Below, in pieces: positions 45,830-54,751 of a stretch of DNA of 64,000 nt. The translations under genes and the position numbers were made by a program. The first letter of the stretch is position 1. Each line of letters opens with the position of its first letter. The notes beneath the pieces were generated by a model. That model did no database searches, was not told the origin of the DNA, and worked only from the letters and a program-made list of their open reading frames with translations. Source of the DNA: Streptomyces griseoincarnatus (GTDB lineage Bacteria > Actinomycetota > Actinomycetes > Streptomycetales > Streptomycetaceae); NCBI GenBank assembly GCA_014649575.1, contig BMTH01000004.1:186001-250000 (forward strand), read 5' to 3'.

Positions 45830-45869
45830 GCGGGCGGGGGCGGAGGGGCGACCCTCCGTCCCCGCCCGC
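45830..45869 (+). terminator. terminator of hen1-pnkp with GNRA tetraloop
   Basis: GCGGGCGGGGGCGGAGGG pairs with 45852-45869 as an 18-bp stem containing one G-U pair, closed by the GNRA-type loop GCGA. It starts two bases after the pnkp stop. No U-tract follows. Confidence 0.88.
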
Positions 45870-45940
45870 GTCCCGCGTGCGGCGGACGGGATTCGGCAAG
45901 GGCAGGGGTGAACCCGGGTCCGGGCGGTCAGGATGGAGGC

Positions 45941-47164
45941 ATGACCTACCACGTCGACTCCGAGGCCGGGCGGCTGCGCCGCGTCATCCTGCACCGGCCC
46001 GACCTCGAGCTCAAAAGGCTCACCCCGAGCAACAAGGACGCGCTGCTCTTCGACGACGTGCTCTGGGTGCGCCGGGCGCGCGCGGAGCACGACGGCTTCG
46101 CGGACGTGCTGCGCGACCGAGGCGTCACCGTCCACCTCTTCGGCGACCTGCTCACCGAGACGCTGGAGCTGCCCGATGCGCGCGCGCTCGTGCTCGGCCG
46201 GGTCTTCGACGAGAAGGAGTACGGCCCGCTGGCCACCGACCATCTGCGCGCCGCGTTCGAGACGCTGCCGGCGCCGGAGCTGGCCGAGGCGCTGATCGGC
46301 GGCATGACCAAGCGGGAGTTCCTCGACTCCCACCCCGAGCCGGTCTCCGTGCGCTTCCACGCGATGGAGCTGGACGACTTCCTGCTCCGCCCGCTGCCCA
46401 ACCACCTCTTCACCCGCGACACCTCCGCCTGGATCTACGACGGCGTCGCCATCAACGCCATGCGGTGGCCGGCCCGGCAGCGGGAGACCGTGCACTTCGA
46501 GGCGATCTACCGGCACCACCCGATGTTCCGCAGGGAGTCCTTCCACCTCTGGTCCGAGGGGCAGGCCGACTACCCGTCCACCATCGAGGGCGGGGACGTG
46601 CTGGTCATCGGCAACGGCGCGGTGTTGATCGGGATGAGCGAGCGCACCACCCCGCAGGCCGTGGAGATGCTCGCGCACAAGCTGTTCGCGGCCGGCTCGG
46701 CGCGCACCATCGTCGCCCTCGACATGCCGAAGAGACGCGCCCTGATGCACCTCGACACCGTGATGACCATGGTCGACGGCGACACCTTCACCCAGTACGC
46801 GGGCCTCGGCATGCTCCGCTCGTACACCATCGAGCCGGGCGCCGACGAGAAGGAACTGAAGGTCACCGACCATCCGCCGGAGCACATGCACCGGGCGATC
46901 GCCGCCGCGCTCGGCCTGAGCGAGATCCGGGTGCTGACCGCCACCCAGGACGTGCACGCGGCCGAGCGTGAGCAGTGGGACGACGGCTGCAACGTCCTGG
47001 CCGTCGAGCCGGGTGTGGTCGTCGCCTACGAGCGCAACGCCACCACCAACACCCACCTGCGGAAACAAGGCATCGAGGTGATAGAGATCCCCGGCAGCGA
47101 GCTGGGCCGTGGCCGGGGCGGGCCGCGCTGCATGAGCTGCCCGGTCGAGCGGGACGCCGTATAG
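45941..47164 (+). CDS. arcA: arginine deiminase
   Basis: 407 aa, normal length. Family motifs include [41 protein letters not shown] and, at the C-terminus, the catalytic Cys in RCMSCPVER. It converts arginine to citrulline and ammonia. The ATG has AGGATGGAGG just upstream. An ornithine carbamoyltransferase follows, so citrulline can be cleaved to carbamoyl phosphate and ornithine, or arginine made in the other direction. No carbamate kinase or arginine/ornithine antiporter is present next to it. Confidence 0.93.
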   Translation: MTYHVDSEAGRLRRVILHRPDLELKRLTPSNKDALLFDDVLWVRRARAEHDGFADVLRDRGVTVHLFGDLLTETLELPDARALVLGRVFDEKEYGPLATDHLRAAFETLPAPELAEALIGGMTKREFLDSHPEPVSVRFHAMELDDFLLRPLPNHLFTRDTSAWIYDGVAINAMRWPARQRETVHFEAIYRHHPMFRRESFHLWSEGQADYPSTIEGGDVLVIGNGAVLIGMSERTTPQAVEMLAHKLFAAGSARTIVALDMPKRRALMHLDTVMTMVDGDTFTQYAGLGMLRSYTIEPGADEKELKVTDHPPEHMHRAIAAALGLSEIRVLTATQDVHAAEREQWDDGCNVLAVEPGVVVAYERNATTNTHLRKQGIEVIEIPGSELGRGRGGPRCMSCPVERDAV

Positions 47165-47183
47165 GACGGGCGGGGACCGGCTC

Positions 47184-47217
47184 TGTATAGAATTGCAGGT
47201 CGTCGTATAGACTTCCA
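47184..47217 (+). promoter_or_regulatory. tandem ARG-box-like repeats (ArgR operator)
   Basis: TGTATAGAATTGCA (47184-47197) and CGTATAGACTTCCA (47204-47217) are direct repeats 20 bp apart, and each resembles the ArgR consensus TGAAT-N4-ATTCA. They lie between arcA and the carbamoyltransferase start, in unusually A+T-rich DNA for this genome. Paired ARG boxes of this spacing bind the ArgR hexamer, so argF is probably repressed by arginine independently of arcA. Confidence 0.65.
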
Positions 47218-47249
47218 TGGTTCGTGTCCCCCAGTCCTGGAGCGCCCCC

Positions 47250-48257
47250 ATGGCGACAGTCCCGACCCCCCTCGCCGGCCGCCACTTCCTCAAGGAGGCC
47301 GACTTCACCGCGGAGGAGTTCCGCGGCCTGCTGGAGCTGGCCGCGGAGCTGAAGGCCGCCAAGCGGACCGGGACCGAGACGCCTTACCTGCGCGGGAAGA
47401 ACATCGCGCTGATCTTCGAGAAGACCTCGACGCGCACCCGCTGCGCCTTCGAGGTCGCCGCCGCCGACCAGGGCGCCTCCACGACCTACCTCGACCCGTC
47501 CGGCTCGCAGATGGGCCACAAGGAGTCCGTGAAGGACACCGCGCGGGTGCTGGGCCGGATGTACGACGGGATCGAGTACCGGGGCGACAGCCAGGCCAAG
47601 GTCGAGGAGCTGGCCGCGTACTCGGGCGTGCCGGTCTTCAACGGGCTCACCGACGACTGGCACCCCACCCAGATGCTCGCCGACGTGCTCACCATGAGCG
47701 AGCACAGCGACAAGCGGCTCACGGACATCGCCTTCGCCTACCTCGGCGACGCCCGCTTCAACATGGGCAACTCCTACCTGGTCACCGCGGCCCTGCTCGG
47801 CATGGACGTGCGGATCGTCGCGCCGAAGACGTACTGGCCGGCGCAGGAGGTGATCGACCGCGCCCGTGAGCTGGCCGCGGTGAGCGGGGCCCGCGTCACG
47901 CTCACCGAGGAGATCGCCGAAGGCGTCGCGGGCGCCGACTTCGTGGCCACCGACGTCTGGGTGTCCATGGGGGAGCCCAAGGAGGTCTGGGGCGAGCGGA
48001 TCGCCGCCCTCGCGCCCTACGCGGTGACCATGGACGTGCTGCGCGCCACCGGCAACCCGGACGTCGGCTTCCTGCACTGCCTGCCGGCCTTCCACGACCT
48101 GGGCACCGCGATCGGCCGGGACGTGTACGAGGCGCACGGCCTGGAGTCGCTGGAGGTCACCGACGAGGTGTTCGAGTCGGCGCACTCGCTGGTCTTCGAC
48201 GAGGCCGAGAACCGCATGCACACGATCAAGGCGGTCCTGGTCGCCACCCTCGCCTGA
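47250..48257 (+). CDS. argF: ornithine carbamoyltransferase
   Basis: 335 aa. Carbamoyl-phosphate binding is shown by [12 protein letters not shown], ornithine binding by DVWVSMGEP and [10 protein letters not shown], and the intervening [12 protein letters not shown] is conserved. It makes citrulline from ornithine and carbamoyl phosphate. The internal ATG at 47250 fits the usual family N-terminus ([16 protein letters not shown]); an ATG at 47217 falls inside the second ARG-box-like repeat and is unlikely. Next to arcA it could also work in the catabolic direction; the ARG-box-like sites favour a biosynthetic role. Confidence 0.93.
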   Translation: MATVPTPLAGRHFLKEADFTAEEFRGLLELAAELKAAKRTGTETPYLRGKNIALIFEKTSTRTRCAFEVAAADQGASTTYLDPSGSQMGHKESVKDTARVLGRMYDGIEYRGDSQAKVEELAAYSGVPVFNGLTDDWHPTQMLADVLTMSEHSDKRLTDIAFAYLGDARFNMGNSYLVTAALLGMDVRIVAPKTYWPAQEVIDRARELAAVSGARVTLTEEIAEGVAGADFVATDVWVSMGEPKEVWGERIAALAPYAVTMDVLRATGNPDVGFLHCLPAFHDLGTAIGRDVYEAHGLESLEVTDEVFESAHSLVFDEAENRMHTIKAVLVATLA

Positions 48258-48270
48258 CGCCGCGCGTCAG
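48254..48270. terminator. bidirectional hairpin spanning both stop codons
   Basis: CTGACGC and GCGTCAG form a 7-bp stem around CGC. The left arm contains the argF stop and the right arm the stop of the opposing ATPase gene. The convergent genes are only 9 bp apart, so one short hairpin must serve both. Confidence 0.6.
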
Positions 48271-48710
48271 ACCGGGCGCCGCTGGCCCGGCAGCCGGAAC
48301 CACACCGCCTTGCCGGACTCGGTGGGGCGGTGCCCGCAGGACGAGCTGAGCGAGCGGATCAATAGCAGACCCCGCCCGTGCTCCTGCCACGGGTCGGGCA
48401 GGTCGACGTTCGGCCGGGTGAGGTCATGGGGCGGCTCCGGGTCGGCGTCGTGCACCTCCACCTGGAAACCGGTCGGCAGCAGCCGCAGGACCAGTTCGAT
48501 CGGGGTGGCGCCGGAGGTGTGCTCCACGGCGTTCGCCACCAGCTCCGCCGTCAGCAGCTCCGCCGTGTCGCAGTCGGCGGAGTGCTCCCGCTCGGCGAGC
48601 GCCGTGCGCACCAGGGCACGCGCGACGGGCACGGCCGCGGTCGTGTGCGGCAGCGCGACGCGCCAGGAGGTGGGAAGGGCGGGGGGTTCGTGCACAGCGG
48701 TTCCGTTCAT
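48267..48710 (-). CDS. RsbW-like ATP-binding protein (HATPase_c_2)
   Basis: 147 aa. The GHKL N-box is ELLTAELVANAVEHTSG and the G-box HGRGLLLIRSLSSSCG. This minimal domain occurs in anti-sigma-factor kinases and in the many Streptomyces RsbW-like proteins, which bind ATP and sequester an anti-anti-sigma factor or sigma factor. No partner gene is adjacent. The N-terminal 20 residues are a Pro-rich extension. Confidence 0.85.
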   Translation of the reverse strand: MNGTAVHEPPALPTSWRVALPHTTAAVPVARALVRTALAEREHSADCDTAELLTAELVANAVEHTSGATPIELVLRLLPTGFQVEVHDADPEPPHDLTRPNVDLPDPWQEHGRGLLLIRSLSSSCGHRPTESGKAVWFRLPGQRRPV

Positions 48711-49026
48711 GGAGCGGGCGCTCCCGTGTTCGAGTGCCCATGGTACGGCGCGCCCCGACCGGTCCCGCTCCCGGGACGGGGAGCCACCGGAGCCCTGCCG
48801 GGCCCGCCGCCCGGGGCGCCGTGCCCCGGTATCCGCGGCCTACCCGCCCGGCGACCCCGCCTCGCATGCCCGCCCGCACCGTTACCGGGGCGTCGACGTC
48901 CCGTGACGTGTGTGACGGCGCCCGAACGGCGTATCGCGCAGTCGTGACGACAGTCACCAACCAGTGATAACTTCGAGTGGCAGACCTCACTGAGCCGCGC
49001 AGTGCCCGCCCGAGGAGGCCGCCCTC
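48711..49026. other. 316-bp divergent promoter region
   Basis: No gene is supported here. It lies between the leftward ATPase gene and the rightward crotonase gene. The left two thirds are featureless GC-rich DNA. The right part holds the operator/promoter listed separately and then A/T-richer DNA leading to a GAGGAGG ribosome site at about 49011-49017. Confidence 0.6.
48941..48971 (+). promoter_or_regulatory. operator/promoter copy B of the aryl-CoA regulon
   Basis: GTCGTGAC-GACA-GTCACCAAC (48941-48961) is a dyad whose right arm is the exact complement of the left arm of the copy at 54752. GATAAC (48966-48971) follows as a likely -10, with GTGACG at 48944-48949 as a -35 16 bases upstream. 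The same elements occur with identical spacing before the acyl-CoA dehydrogenase gene. The PaaX-family regulator encoded between them is the obvious candidate to bind. Confidence 0.7.
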
Positions 49027-49854
49027 ATGAGTCCTTTCACCGGCTCCGCCGCCCGCACCGCGCGCTGGGAGCATCTGCGCGTCGAGGTCGCCGACGGCGT
49101 CGCCCACGTCACCCTCGCCCGCCCCGACAAGCTGAACGCGCTCACCTTCGGCGCCTACGCCGACCTGCGTGACCTGCTCGCCGAGCTGTCCCGGGAGCGG
49201 GCCGTGCGCGCGCTGGTGCTGGGCGGCGAGGGGCGCGGCTTCTGCTCCGGCGGCGACGTCGACGAGATCATCGGCGCCACCCTCTCCATGGACACCGCGC
49301 AGCTCCTCGACTTCAACCGCATGACCGGCCAGGTCGTCCGCGCGGTACGGGAATGTCCGTTCCCGGTGGTCGCCGCGGTGCACGGAGTCGCCGCGGGCGC
49401 CGGCGCCGTCCTCGCGCTGGCCGCGGACTTCCGCGTCGCCGACCCCACCGCCCGCTTCGCCTTCCTGTTCACCCGGGTCGGCCTCTCCGGCGGCGACATG
49501 GGCGCCGCCTACCTGCTGCCCCGGGTTGTCGGCCTGGGCCACGCCACCCGCCTGCTGATGCTGGGCGAGCCGGTGCGCGCCCCGGAGGCCGAGCGGATCG
49601 GCCTGATCAGCGCGCTCGCCGACGAGGGCGGCGCGGACACGGCGGCCCGCGAACTGGCCCGCCGCCTGGCCGACGGCCCCGCCCTGGCCCACGCCCAGAC
49701 GAAGGCGCTGCTCACGTCGGAACTCGACATGCCGCTGGCCGCCTCGATCGAACTGGACGCCTCCACCCAGGCCCTCCTGATGACAGGAGAGGACTACGCC
49801 GAGTTCCACGCGGCCTTCACGGAGAAGCGAGCCCCGAAGTGGCGAGGGAGGTAG
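49027..49854 (+). CDS. enoyl-CoA hydratase/isomerase family (crotonase) protein
   Basis: 275 aa. The crotonase fold is shown by RPDKLNALTFGAYADL, GRGFCSGGDVDEI (oxyanion hole) and AGAGAVLALAADFRVAD, followed by FTRVGLSGGDMGAAYLLPRVVG. The first usual catalytic Glu (as in CELAL) is replaced here by Val/Leu, and the second by Asp, so simple hydration is doubtful. It may cleave a ring, hydrolyse or isomerise instead. GAGGAGG precedes the ATG. It is the first gene of the unit that continues into the fused monooxygenase 5 bp later. Confidence 0.88.
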   Translation: MSPFTGSAARTARWEHLRVEVADGVAHVTLARPDKLNALTFGAYADLRDLLAELSRERAVRALVLGGEGRGFCSGGDVDEIIGATLSMDTAQLLDFNRMTGQVVRAVRECPFPVVAAVHGVAAGAGAVLALAADFRVADPTARFAFLFTRVGLSGGDMGAAYLLPRVVGLGHATRLLMLGEPVRAPEAERIGLISALADEGGADTAARELARRLADGPALAHAQTKALLTSELDMPLAASIELDASTQALLMTGEDYAEFHAAFTEKRAPKWRGR

Positions 49855-49859
49855 CACCG

Positions 49860-52214
49860 ATGCCACCAGCACCCCCGGGGGCGCGGGGAACTGCGCGACA
49901 AGCCCCCACGGCGCCGCACCTGAGCGTAGCCATCGTGGGCGGAGGCCCCGGCGGCCTCTACGCAGCCGCCCTCCTCAAACGCCTGGACCCGTCCAGGAAC
50001 ATCACCGTGTGGGAACGCAACACCCCCCACGACACCTTCGGCTTCGGAGTGGTCCTCTCCGACGAAACCCTCGGCGGCATCGAACACGCGGACCCGGAGG
50101 TCTACGCCGCCCTCCAGGCGGAATTCGTCCGCTGGGACGACATCGACATCGTCCACCGGGGCATCCGGCACACCTCCACAGGACACGGCTTCGCAGCCCT
50201 CGGCCGCCGCCGCCTCCTGGAGATCCTCCACCACCGCTGCCGCTCCCTGGGGGTGGAACTCCGCTTCCGCGAGGAGGCCCCCGACCCGGCCCGCCTCGCC
50301 CAGACCCACGACCTGGTGATCGCCGCCGACGGAGTCCACAGCACCACCCGCACCGCCTTCGCGGACGTGTTCCGCCCGCACATCACCGCGCACCGCTGCC
50401 GCTACATCTGGCTGGCCGCAGACTTCCCCCTCGACGCCTTCCGCTTCGAGATCGCCGAGACCGAGCAAGGCGTGATGCAGCTGCACGGCTACCCGTATTC
50501 CGCCGACGCCTCCACCGTGATCGTGGAGATGCGCGAAGAGGTGTGGCGCGCCACCGGGTTCGACGAGCTCGACGAGACCGAGTCCGTCGAACGCTGCGCC
50601 AAGATCTTCGCGGACGCGCTCGGCGGCCGCCCCCTGCGCTCGAACAACTCGGCCTGGACGACCTTCCGTACGGTCGTCAACGAACGCTGGTCGCACGGCA
50701 ACGTCGTGCTGCTCGGCGACGCCGCCCACACCGCCCACTTCTCCATCGGCTCCGGAACCAAGCTCGCCGTGGAGGACGCCCTCGCGCTCGCCGCCTGTCT
50801 GAGCGAGCAGCCCACGCTCACCGACGCCCTGCGCGCCTACGAGGCGGAACGGCGGCCCGTGGTCGCCTCCACCCAGCGCGCGGCCCGCGCCAGCCTGGAG
50901 TGGTTCGAGAACCTCGCCCTGTATCTGCGCCAGCCGCCGCGCCAGTTCGCCTTCAACCTGCTCACCCGCAGCCGCCGCGTCACCCACGACAACCTTCGGC
51001 TGCGCGACGCACACTTCACCGAGGCGGTGGAGCGCGGCTTCGGCTGCCCGCCCGGCACGCCCCCGATGTTCACCCCGTTCCGGCTGCGCGGACTCACCCT
51101 GCGCAACCGGGTCGTCGTCTCGCCCATGGACATGTACTCGGCGGCCGACGGGCTGCCCGGCGACTTCCACCTCGTCCACCTCGGCGCCCGCGCGCTGGGC
51201 GGCGCCGGCCTGGTGATGACGGAGATGGTGTGCGTCAGCCCGGAGGGCCGGATCACCCCCGGGTGCGCCGGGCTGTGGAGCGGCCGGCAGGCGGAGGCGT
51301 GGCGGCGGATCACGGACTTCGTGCACACCCGCGCCCCGGGCACCGCCGTCGGCGTGCAGCTCGGCCACAGCGGCCGCAAGGGCTCGACCCGGCTGATGTG
51401 GGAGGGCATGGACGAGCCGCTCGACGACGACAACTGGCCCCTGGTCGCCCCGTCCCCGCTGCCGTACAAGCCGGGGAGCCAGACACCCCGCGAGCTGTCC
51501 CGGGCTCAGCTGACCGATCTGCGCGAGCAGTTCACGGCCGCGGCGGTGCGCGCCGCGCGGGCCCGGTTCGACCTGCTCGAACTGCACTGCGCCCACGGCT
51601 ATCTGCTCTCCGGCTTCCTCTCCCCGCTGACCAACCGGCGCACCGACGCCTACGGCGGCACGCTGGAGAAGCGGCTGCGTTTCCCGCTGGAGGTGTTCGA
51701 CGCGGTGCGGGCGGTGTGGCCGGAGGACCGGCCGATGACCGTGCGGATCTCCGCGACGGACTGGGCGGAGGGCGGCACCACGACGGAGGACGCCGTCGCG
51801 ATCGCCCGCGCCTTCGCCGACCACGGGGCCGACGCGATCGACGTGTCCACCGGGCAGGTCGTCGCCGACGAGGAGCCGGAGTTCGGCCGCTCGTACCAGA
51901 CGCCGTTCGCCGACCGGGTGCGCAACGAGGCCCGCGTCCCGGTGATCGCGGTCGGCGCGATCTCCTCCTGGGACGACGTCAACTCCCTCATCCTGGCCGG
52001 ACGTACGGACCTGTGCGCGCTGGCCCGCCCGCATCTGTACGACCCGCACTGGACGCTGCACGCGGCCGCCGAGCAGGGGTACGAGGGCCCGGGCGTGGTC
52101 TGGCCGCCGCAGTACCGCGCGGGCAGCCGCCCGCCCCGCACCGGCCGCACCGACGCCCCCAAGCCCCGGCTCACCTTGTCCGACCTGCCGTTCGCAGAGG
52201 CGCCGGGCGCCTGA
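49860..52214 (+). CDS. fused FAD monooxygenase/old-yellow-enzyme, salicylyl-CoA or 2-aminobenzoyl-CoA type
   Basis: 784 aa. Residues from about 21 to 395 form a class A flavin monooxygenase: AIVGGGPGGLYAAALL (dinucleotide fold), DLVIAADGVHSTTR and VVLLGDAAHTAHFSIGSG. From about 400 on comes an NADH:flavin oxidoreductase barrel: MFTPFRLRGLTLRNRVVVSPM, HCAHGYLLSGFLSPLTNRRTDAYGG and VIAVGAISS. The fusion is characteristic of 2-aminobenzoyl-CoA monooxygenase/reductase and of proteins annotated as salicylyl-CoA 5-hydroxylase. It would hydroxylate and, for anthranilate, also reduce the ring of the CoA thioester. The start has GGGAGG upstream. Codons 5-16 are made of a Streptomyces palindromic repeat, so the first 20 residues are a non-conserved leader. 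Confidence 0.9.
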   Translation: MPPAPPGARGTARQAPTAPHLSVAIVGGGPGGLYAAALLKRLDPSRNITVWERNTPHDTFGFGVVLSDETLGGIEHADPEVYAALQAEFVRWDDIDIVHRGIRHTSTGHGFAALGRRRLLEILHHRCRSLGVELRFREEAPDPARLAQTHDLVIAADGVHSTTRTAFADVFRPHITAHRCRYIWLAADFPLDAFRFEIAETEQGVMQLHGYPYSADASTVIVEMREEVWRATGFDELDETESVERCAKIFADALGGRPLRSNNSAWTTFRTVVNERWSHGNVVLLGDAAHTAHFSIGSGTKLAVEDALALAACLSEQPTLTDALRAYEAERRPVVASTQRAARASLEWFENLALYLRQPPRQFAFNLLTRSRRVTHDNLRLRDAHFTEAVERGFGCPPGTPPMFTPFRLRGLTLRNRVVVSPMDMYSAADGLPGDFHLVHLGARALGGAGLVMTEMVCVSPEGRITPGCAGLWSGRQAEAWRRITDFVHTRAPGTAVGVQLGHSGRKGSTRLMWEGMDEPLDDDNWPLVAPSPLPYKPGSQTPRELSRAQLTDLREQFTAAAVRAARARFDLLELHCAHGYLLSGFLSPLTNRRTDAYGGTLEKRLRFPLEVFDAVRAVWPEDRPMTVRISATDWAEGGTTTEDAVAIARAFADHGADAIDVSTGQVVADEEPEFGRSYQTPFADRVRNEARVPVIAVGAISSWDDVNSLILAGRTDLCALARPHLYDPHWTLHAAAEQGYEGPGVVWPPQYRAGSRPPRTGRTDAPKPRLTLSDLPFAEAPGA
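49872..49907. repeat. Streptomyces palindromic repeat inside the monooxygenase N-terminus
   Basis: CCCCCGGGGGCGCGGGGAAC and the adjoining TGCGCGACAAGCCCCC are the common streptomycete intergenic element built around GCGCGGGGAACTGCGCGA. Here it sits within the first 16 codons of the fused monooxygenase gene. A related copy lies at 57296-57344. Confidence 0.8.
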
Positions 52215-52230
52215 CTCCGGACGGTACGCC

Positions 52231-53064
52231 TCAGCCGGCCTCGGAATCCGAGGCCGGGTTCGCGAACACCGCGCCCGCGTCCCGCAGCCGCTCGTGCAGC
52301 GCCCGGAAGACGGACGCCGAGCGGGTGCCCGGCCAGTCCGCCGGCAGCAGACCGGCGGGCAGGCCCGGGTCGACGTAGGGGAGGTGACGCCAGGAGTCCA
52401 GGGCGAGGAGGTAGTCGCGGTACGCCTCCTCGGGCGGGGTGTCCGTACGCCGCTCCCAGGCGCGCAGCACGGGCGCGTGCTGCTCCAGGAACGCCTCGTG
52501 CTCCTCCGCGATCGCCGTCAGGTCCCACCAGCGGGCCACCGCCTCCGCCGTGGCCGCGAACCCGAGGTGCTCGCCCCGGAACAGGTCGACGTACCCGTCC
52601 AGCCGCAGTCGCTCCAAGGTGTGCCGGGTCTCCTCGTACAGCCGGGCCGGAGCGATCCACACGCCCGGCGCCGCCGTGCCGAAACCGAGACCGGCCAGCC
52701 GGGAGCGCAGCACGTGCCGCTTCTGCCGCTCCGACTCCGGCACCGAGAACACCGCGAGCACCCAGCCCTCGTCGCCGGGCGGCGCGGTGGCGTAGATGCG
52801 CCGGTCGCCGTCCTCCAGCAACTGGCGTGCCTCGGGGGACAGTTCGTAGCCGGCCGCGCCCCGGTCGGTGCGGGCCGGGAGCAGCAGTCCGCGGCGCTTG
52901 AGCCGCGACACCGAGGAGCGCACGGAAGGCGCGTCGACGCCGACGGCGGCCAGCAGCCGGATCAACTCCGCGACGGGCACCGGGCCCGGCACGAACCGGC
53001 CGTAGGCGCCGTAGAGCGTGACGATGAGAGACCGTGGAGCATGCTGGTCGGACACGTTGATCAT
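52231..53064 (-). CDS. PaaX-family transcriptional regulator
   Basis: 277 aa. The N-terminal winged helix (RSLIVTLYGAYGRFVPGPVPVAELIRLL, then VRSSVSRLKRRGLL) and the central segment WVLAVFSVPESERQKRHVLRSRLAGLGFG are typical of PaaX, the repressor that senses aryl-CoA thioesters such as phenylacetyl-CoA. Here the effector is probably the CoA ester made by the adjacent ligase. It is transcribed behind the ligase gene (34-bp gap) and therefore probably controls its own expression. Two matching operators flank the locus. Confidence 0.9.
   Translation of the reverse strand: MINVSDQHAPRSLIVTLYGAYGRFVPGPVPVAELIRLLAAVGVDAPSVRSSVSRLKRRGLLLPARTDRGAAGYELSPEARQLLEDGDRRIYATAPPGDEGWVLAVFSVPESERQKRHVLRSRLAGLGFGTAAPGVWIAPARLYEETRHTLERLRLDGYVDLFRGEHLGFAATAEAVARWWDLTAIAEEHEAFLEQHAPVLRAWERRTDTPPEEAYRDYLLALDSWRHLPYVDPGLPAGLLPADWPGTRSASVFRALHERLRDAGAVFANPASDSEAG
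52235..52257. terminator. bidirectional hairpin in the 3' end of the PaaX-type gene
   Basis: CCGGCCTCGGA and TCCGAGGCCGG are perfect 11-bp complements separated by one A. They encode the last residues of the regulator and lie 20 bases beyond the stop of the convergent fused monooxygenase gene. It is suited to stop transcription from both sides. Confidence 0.7.
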
Positions 53065-53098
53065 CTTAGGTCGTGCCCGTGGGCCCGCTTCCCCGGCA

Positions 53099-54703
53099 TC
53101 AGCCCTGGTCGTCTCCGGCGCCGGTGCGCAGCCGGAACCGCTGGAGCTTGCCGGTGGCCGTGCGCGGCAGCGCGTCCAGGAAGACGATCTCCCGAGGGCA
53201 CTTGTACGGCGCCAGCTCCTCCTTCACGAACGCCCGCAGCGCCTCCGCGTCCCGCTCGGCGCCCTCCTCGAGGACCGTGTACGCCACCACGACCTGGCCG
53301 CGTGCCTCGTCGGGACGCCCGACCACCGCGGCCTCCACCACGTCCGGGTGGCGCAGCAGCGCGTCCTCGACCTCGGGTCCCGCGATGTTGTACCCGGCCG
53401 AGATGATCATGTCGTCGGCGCGCGCCACGTACCGGAAGTAGCCGTCGGGGTCACGGACGTAGGTGTCGCCGGTGACGTTCCAGCCGTCCCGCACGTAGTC
53501 CCGCTGGCGCGGGTCGGCCAGGTAGCGGCAGCCGACGGGCCCGCGCACCGCGAGCAGCCCCGGCTGTCCGTCGGGCACGGGGACGCCGTCCGCGTCCTGC
53601 ACGCGCGCCTGCCAGCCCGGCACCGGGACGCCGGTGGCGCCGGGGCGGACGTCGTCGTCGGCGGCGGAGATGAAGATGTGCAGCAGCTCGGTGGCGCCGA
53701 TGCCGTTGATGATGCGCAGTCCGGTGCGGTCGTGCCAGGCCTGCCAGGTCGCGGCCGGCAGGTTCTCGCCCGCCGACACGCAGCGCCGCAGGCTGGACAG
53801 GTCGTGCCCGTCCGCCTCCGCCAGCATCGCCCGGTAGGCGGTGGGCGCGGTGAACAGGACCGACACCCGGTGCTGCTCGATCGCCGCCAGCAGCTGTGCG
53901 GGATGCGCCTGTTCGAGCAGCAGGGCGCTCGCGCCCGCACGCAGCGGGAACACCACCAGACCGCCGAGGCCGAAGGTGAAGCCCAGCGGGGGACTGCCCG
54001 CGAACACGTCGTCGGCGACCGGCTCGAGGACGTGCCGGGAGAAGGTGTCCGCGATGGCCATCACGTCCCGGTGGAAGTGCGTGCAGCCCTTGGGCTTCCC
54101 GGTCGTGCCGGAGGTGAAGGCGATCAGGGCGACGTCGTCGGCGGCCGTCGGCACCGCGTCGAACGGCCCGTCGGGGGCCGGGCGGCGCAGCAGGTCGTCG
54201 CGTGAGTCGCCGCCGAACACGGCGATGCGCAGCTCCGGGACCTCCGCCTTCACGAGGTCGTCGACGGAGCGCACGTCGCACAGGGCGTGCCGCACCTGGG
54301 CGAGCGCGCAGATGGTGGCCAGCTCGTGCGGCCGTTGCTGGGCCAGCACGGTGACGGCGACCGCGCCCGCCCTCAGCACCGCCAGCCAGCAGGCGGCCAG
54401 CCAGGGCGTGGTGGGCCCGCGCAGCAGCACCCGGTTGCCGGGCACCACCCCGAGGTCCGTGGTGAGCAGATGCGCCAGCCGGTCCACCCGCGCGCGCAGC
54501 TCCCCGTACGTCCAGACGCCGCCGTCGGGCGTGCGGAACGCCGGGCGGTCGCCGGGCTGGCCCCGGAGCAGCTCGGCGGCACAGTTCAGCCGCTCGGGGT
54601 AGCGCAGCTCCGGGAGGTCGAAGCGGAGCTCGGGCCACTCGTCCGGTGGCGGGAGATGGTCGCGGGCGAAGGTGTCGACGTGTGCGGTGGACCGTGGATT
54701 CAT
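53099..54703 (-). CDS. aryl-CoA ligase (benzoate/2-aminobenzoate-CoA ligase family)
   Basis: 534 aa. The AMP-binding core has the phosphate loop FTSGTTGKPKGCTHFHRD, the adenine region INGIGATELLHIFIS and the hinge GYFRYVARADDMIISAGYNI. The C-terminal catalytic Lys is in PRTATGKLQRFRLR. The stretch EWPELRFDLPELRYPERLNCA near the N-terminus is typical of benzoate- and 2-aminobenzoate-CoA ligases. It activates the aromatic acid at the start of the pathway. ATG at 54703 is chosen; longer frames upstream run into the divergent promoter region. Transcribed divergently from the acyl-CoA dehydrogenase gene. Confidence 0.9.
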   Translation of the reverse strand: MNPRSTAHVDTFARDHLPPPDEWPELRFDLPELRYPERLNCAAELLRGQPGDRPAFRTPDGGVWTYGELRARVDRLAHLLTTDLGVVPGNRVLLRGPTTPWLAACWLAVLRAGAVAVTVLAQQRPHELATICALAQVRHALCDVRSVDDLVKAEVPELRIAVFGGDSRDDLLRRPAPDGPFDAVPTAADDVALIAFTSGTTGKPKGCTHFHRDVMAIADTFSRHVLEPVADDVFAGSPPLGFTFGLGGLVVFPLRAGASALLLEQAHPAQLLAAIEQHRVSVLFTAPTAYRAMLAEADGHDLSSLRRCVSAGENLPAATWQAWHDRTGLRIINGIGATELLHIFISAADDDVRPGATGVPVPGWQARVQDADGVPVPDGQPGLLAVRGPVGCRYLADPRQRDYVRDGWNVTGDTYVRDPDGYFRYVARADDMIISAGYNIAGPEVEDALLRHPDVVEAAVVGRPDEARGQVVVAYTVLEEGAERDAEALRAFVKEELAPYKCPREIVFLDALPRTATGKLQRFRLRTGAGDDQG

Positions 54704-54751
54704 GTCGATCCGCCCCCTTGGCGTGGTGGGCTCGCAACAGGAGCGTATCGT

